A stretch of DNA of 24,302 nucleotides, from contig WBXJ01000008.1 in NCBI GenBank assembly GCA_008933045.1, positions 1 to 24,302 of the forward strand, given 5' to 3'. The notes beneath the pieces are model-generated. The model saw only the letters and a list, made by a program, of their open reading frames with translations, did no database searches and had not been told where the DNA came from. Positions within the stretch are counted from its first letter, which is position 1. Each line of letters begins with the position of its first letter. This document shows positions 23,725 through 24,302 of the stretch, one piece after another. The stretch is from Verrucomicrobiota bacterium (GTDB lineage Bacteria; Verrucomicrobiota; Verrucomicrobiia; Limisphaerales; SXQI01). Made by a program: the position numbers and the translations under genes.

Positions 23725-24162
23725 ATGAGCAAACCTGTTGTCCTTATTCTCTGCACGGGTAATTCCTGCCGCAGCCATCTCGCGGAAGGCTTTTTAAGAT
23801 CCGCTGCGGGCGACCTGCTGAATGTGCAGAGCGCGGGATCGAAACCCGCGGGATATGTTCATCCGCTTGCGATCCAAGTCATGCAGGAAGTGGGGATCGA
23901 TATTTCGAGCCATCGATCGAAACCGTTGACTGATTTTCTCGAACAAAACATTGATACGGTCATTACCGTCTGCGGGAATGCGGATCAAGCCTGTCCGATT
24001 TTTCCGGGGCAGATGCGTCGTTACCATTGGCCGTTTGAGGACCCTGCGCACGCGACGGGAACCGAGGTGGAAAAGCTTGAGGTTTTCCGTCGAGTTCGCG
24101 ATGAAATACGCAGAGTGTTCGAGGCTTACGGCGCGGGATGCAGAGCGGTCGTAACACCCTGA
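23725..24162 (+). CDS. arsC: Arsenate reductase, thioredoxin-coupled low-molecular-weight phosphatase type
   Basis: The 145-residue cytoplasmic enzyme reduces arsenate to arsenite. The N-terminal phosphatase loop CTGNSCRS holds Cys10 and Arg16 (C-x5-R). Cys83 and Cys90 (CGNADQAC) form the disulfide relay of the thioredoxin-coupled ArsC class, and Asp106 (HWPFEDPA) is the expected general acid. The three-cysteine set separates it from plain tyrosine phosphatases and from the glutaredoxin-dependent ArsC family. It follows the aquaporin by 23 bases and should be co-transcribed; no arsR, arsB or acr3 is seen. No Shine-Dalgarno sequence precedes the ATG. Its 3' end overlaps the convergent clpB end by about 35 bases. 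Confidence 0.94.
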   Translation: MSKPVVLILCTGNSCRSHLAEGFLRSAAGDLLNVQSAGSKPAGYVHPLAIQVMQEVGIDISSHRSKPLTDFLEQNIDTVITVCGNADQACPIFPGQMRRYHWPFEDPAHATGTEVEKLEVFRRVRDEIRRVFEAYGAGCRAVVTP

Positions 24163-24302
24163 GTAGGCCGCGGATTCTCGCTCGTGTGTTCGAAGATCAG
24201 TTCATCCGACTGTGCAGTGACTCGGATGTGATCGCCCGCTTTGTAAATACCCTCGAGCAACTTCATTGCCAGAGGATCGAGGGCTTATTATCTGGAGCGC
24301 TA
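24126..24302 (-). CDS. clpB: ClpB disaggregase, C-terminal end, with apparent frameshift
   Basis: Only the last part of this gene enters the window. Read on the minus strand, the frame ending at TAA 24126-24128 gives LDPLAMKLLEGIYKAGDHIR and then VTAQSDELIFE. This is the standard C-terminus of the ClpB AAA+ chaperone (DPLA..LLEG...GD.I.V). Two in-frame TAA codons lie just upstream at 24285-24290. In the next frame the preceding bases read ALQII, and dropping one base from the AATAAG stretch would give ALQIIALDPLA with the family spacing. The gene therefore has either a real frameshift or a sequencing error. The tail overlaps the 3' end of arsC, and the two genes are convergent. Confidence 0.65.

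Noticed and set aside
1..24302. CRISPR array
   Set aside because: No series of regularly spaced identical short repeats was found; repeats in the window occur in pairs only.

Overview
The window looks like chromosome from a member of the PVC superphylum, most probably Verrucomicrobiota. The evidence is the company of families: a very large secreted protein of the Pirellula/Verrucomicrobium 'membrane-bound dehydrogenase' propeller type, a prepilin-like protein of the kind abundant in PVC genomes, a PVC-style ECF sigma/FecR pair, and a RadC/integrase set of a type I associate with verrucomicrobial mobile elements. Most native genes lack a clear Shine-Dalgarno sequence. The assignment is inference from families; no rRNA is present.

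Left arm (1-8750, all minus strand). A MacA-like adaptor, an ABC ATPase and the start of its FtsX/MacB-type permease form a three-gene export operon running off the left edge. Upstream of it is a second unit: a prepilin-like protein, a 1096-residue secreted beta-propeller/di-heme cytochrome c/IPT-like/ankyrin protein, an ECF sigma factor and a FecR-type membrane anti-sigma protein. The last three genes overlap by ATGA junctions and are probably translationally coupled.

Centre (about 8855-14913). This is a mobile-element scar built on a tRNA-Cys gene. A 195-bp direct repeat occurs at 9144-9338 and 14665-14859. Its right end is the last 21 nt of tRNA-Cys, and the intact tRNA-Cys follows the second copy. 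The element holds the C-terminal stump of a tyrosine recombinase, an unrecognised 246-residue protein, RadC, a cargo pair (PQQ-like propeller with embedded EF-hands, and an AraC-type regulator) and the 5' stump of a small element gene. The cargo pair lies between two inverted copies of a structured sequence of about 100 bp. That sequence carries the end of radC and a strong intrinsic terminator nested inside a second stem. A 20-bp perfect palindrome made of the outer stem arms lies next to one copy.

Right arm (14914-24302). On the minus strand are hisF, hisI, a small membrane protein and trpE in close succession, then a 1472-residue secreted protein with SGNH-like, PVC propeller, HEAT-like, discoidin-like and azurin-like copper domains. 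Divergent from hisF is an aquaporin-thioredoxin-type arsenate reductase pair, an arsenic detoxification module without a visible arsR. The window ends in the C-terminus of ClpB, which shows an apparent frameshift at the edge.

Two themes stand out: three different exported or membrane-associated beta-propeller proteins with redox or metal-binding modules, and a tRNA-Cys integration hot spot with unusual structured inverted repeats.
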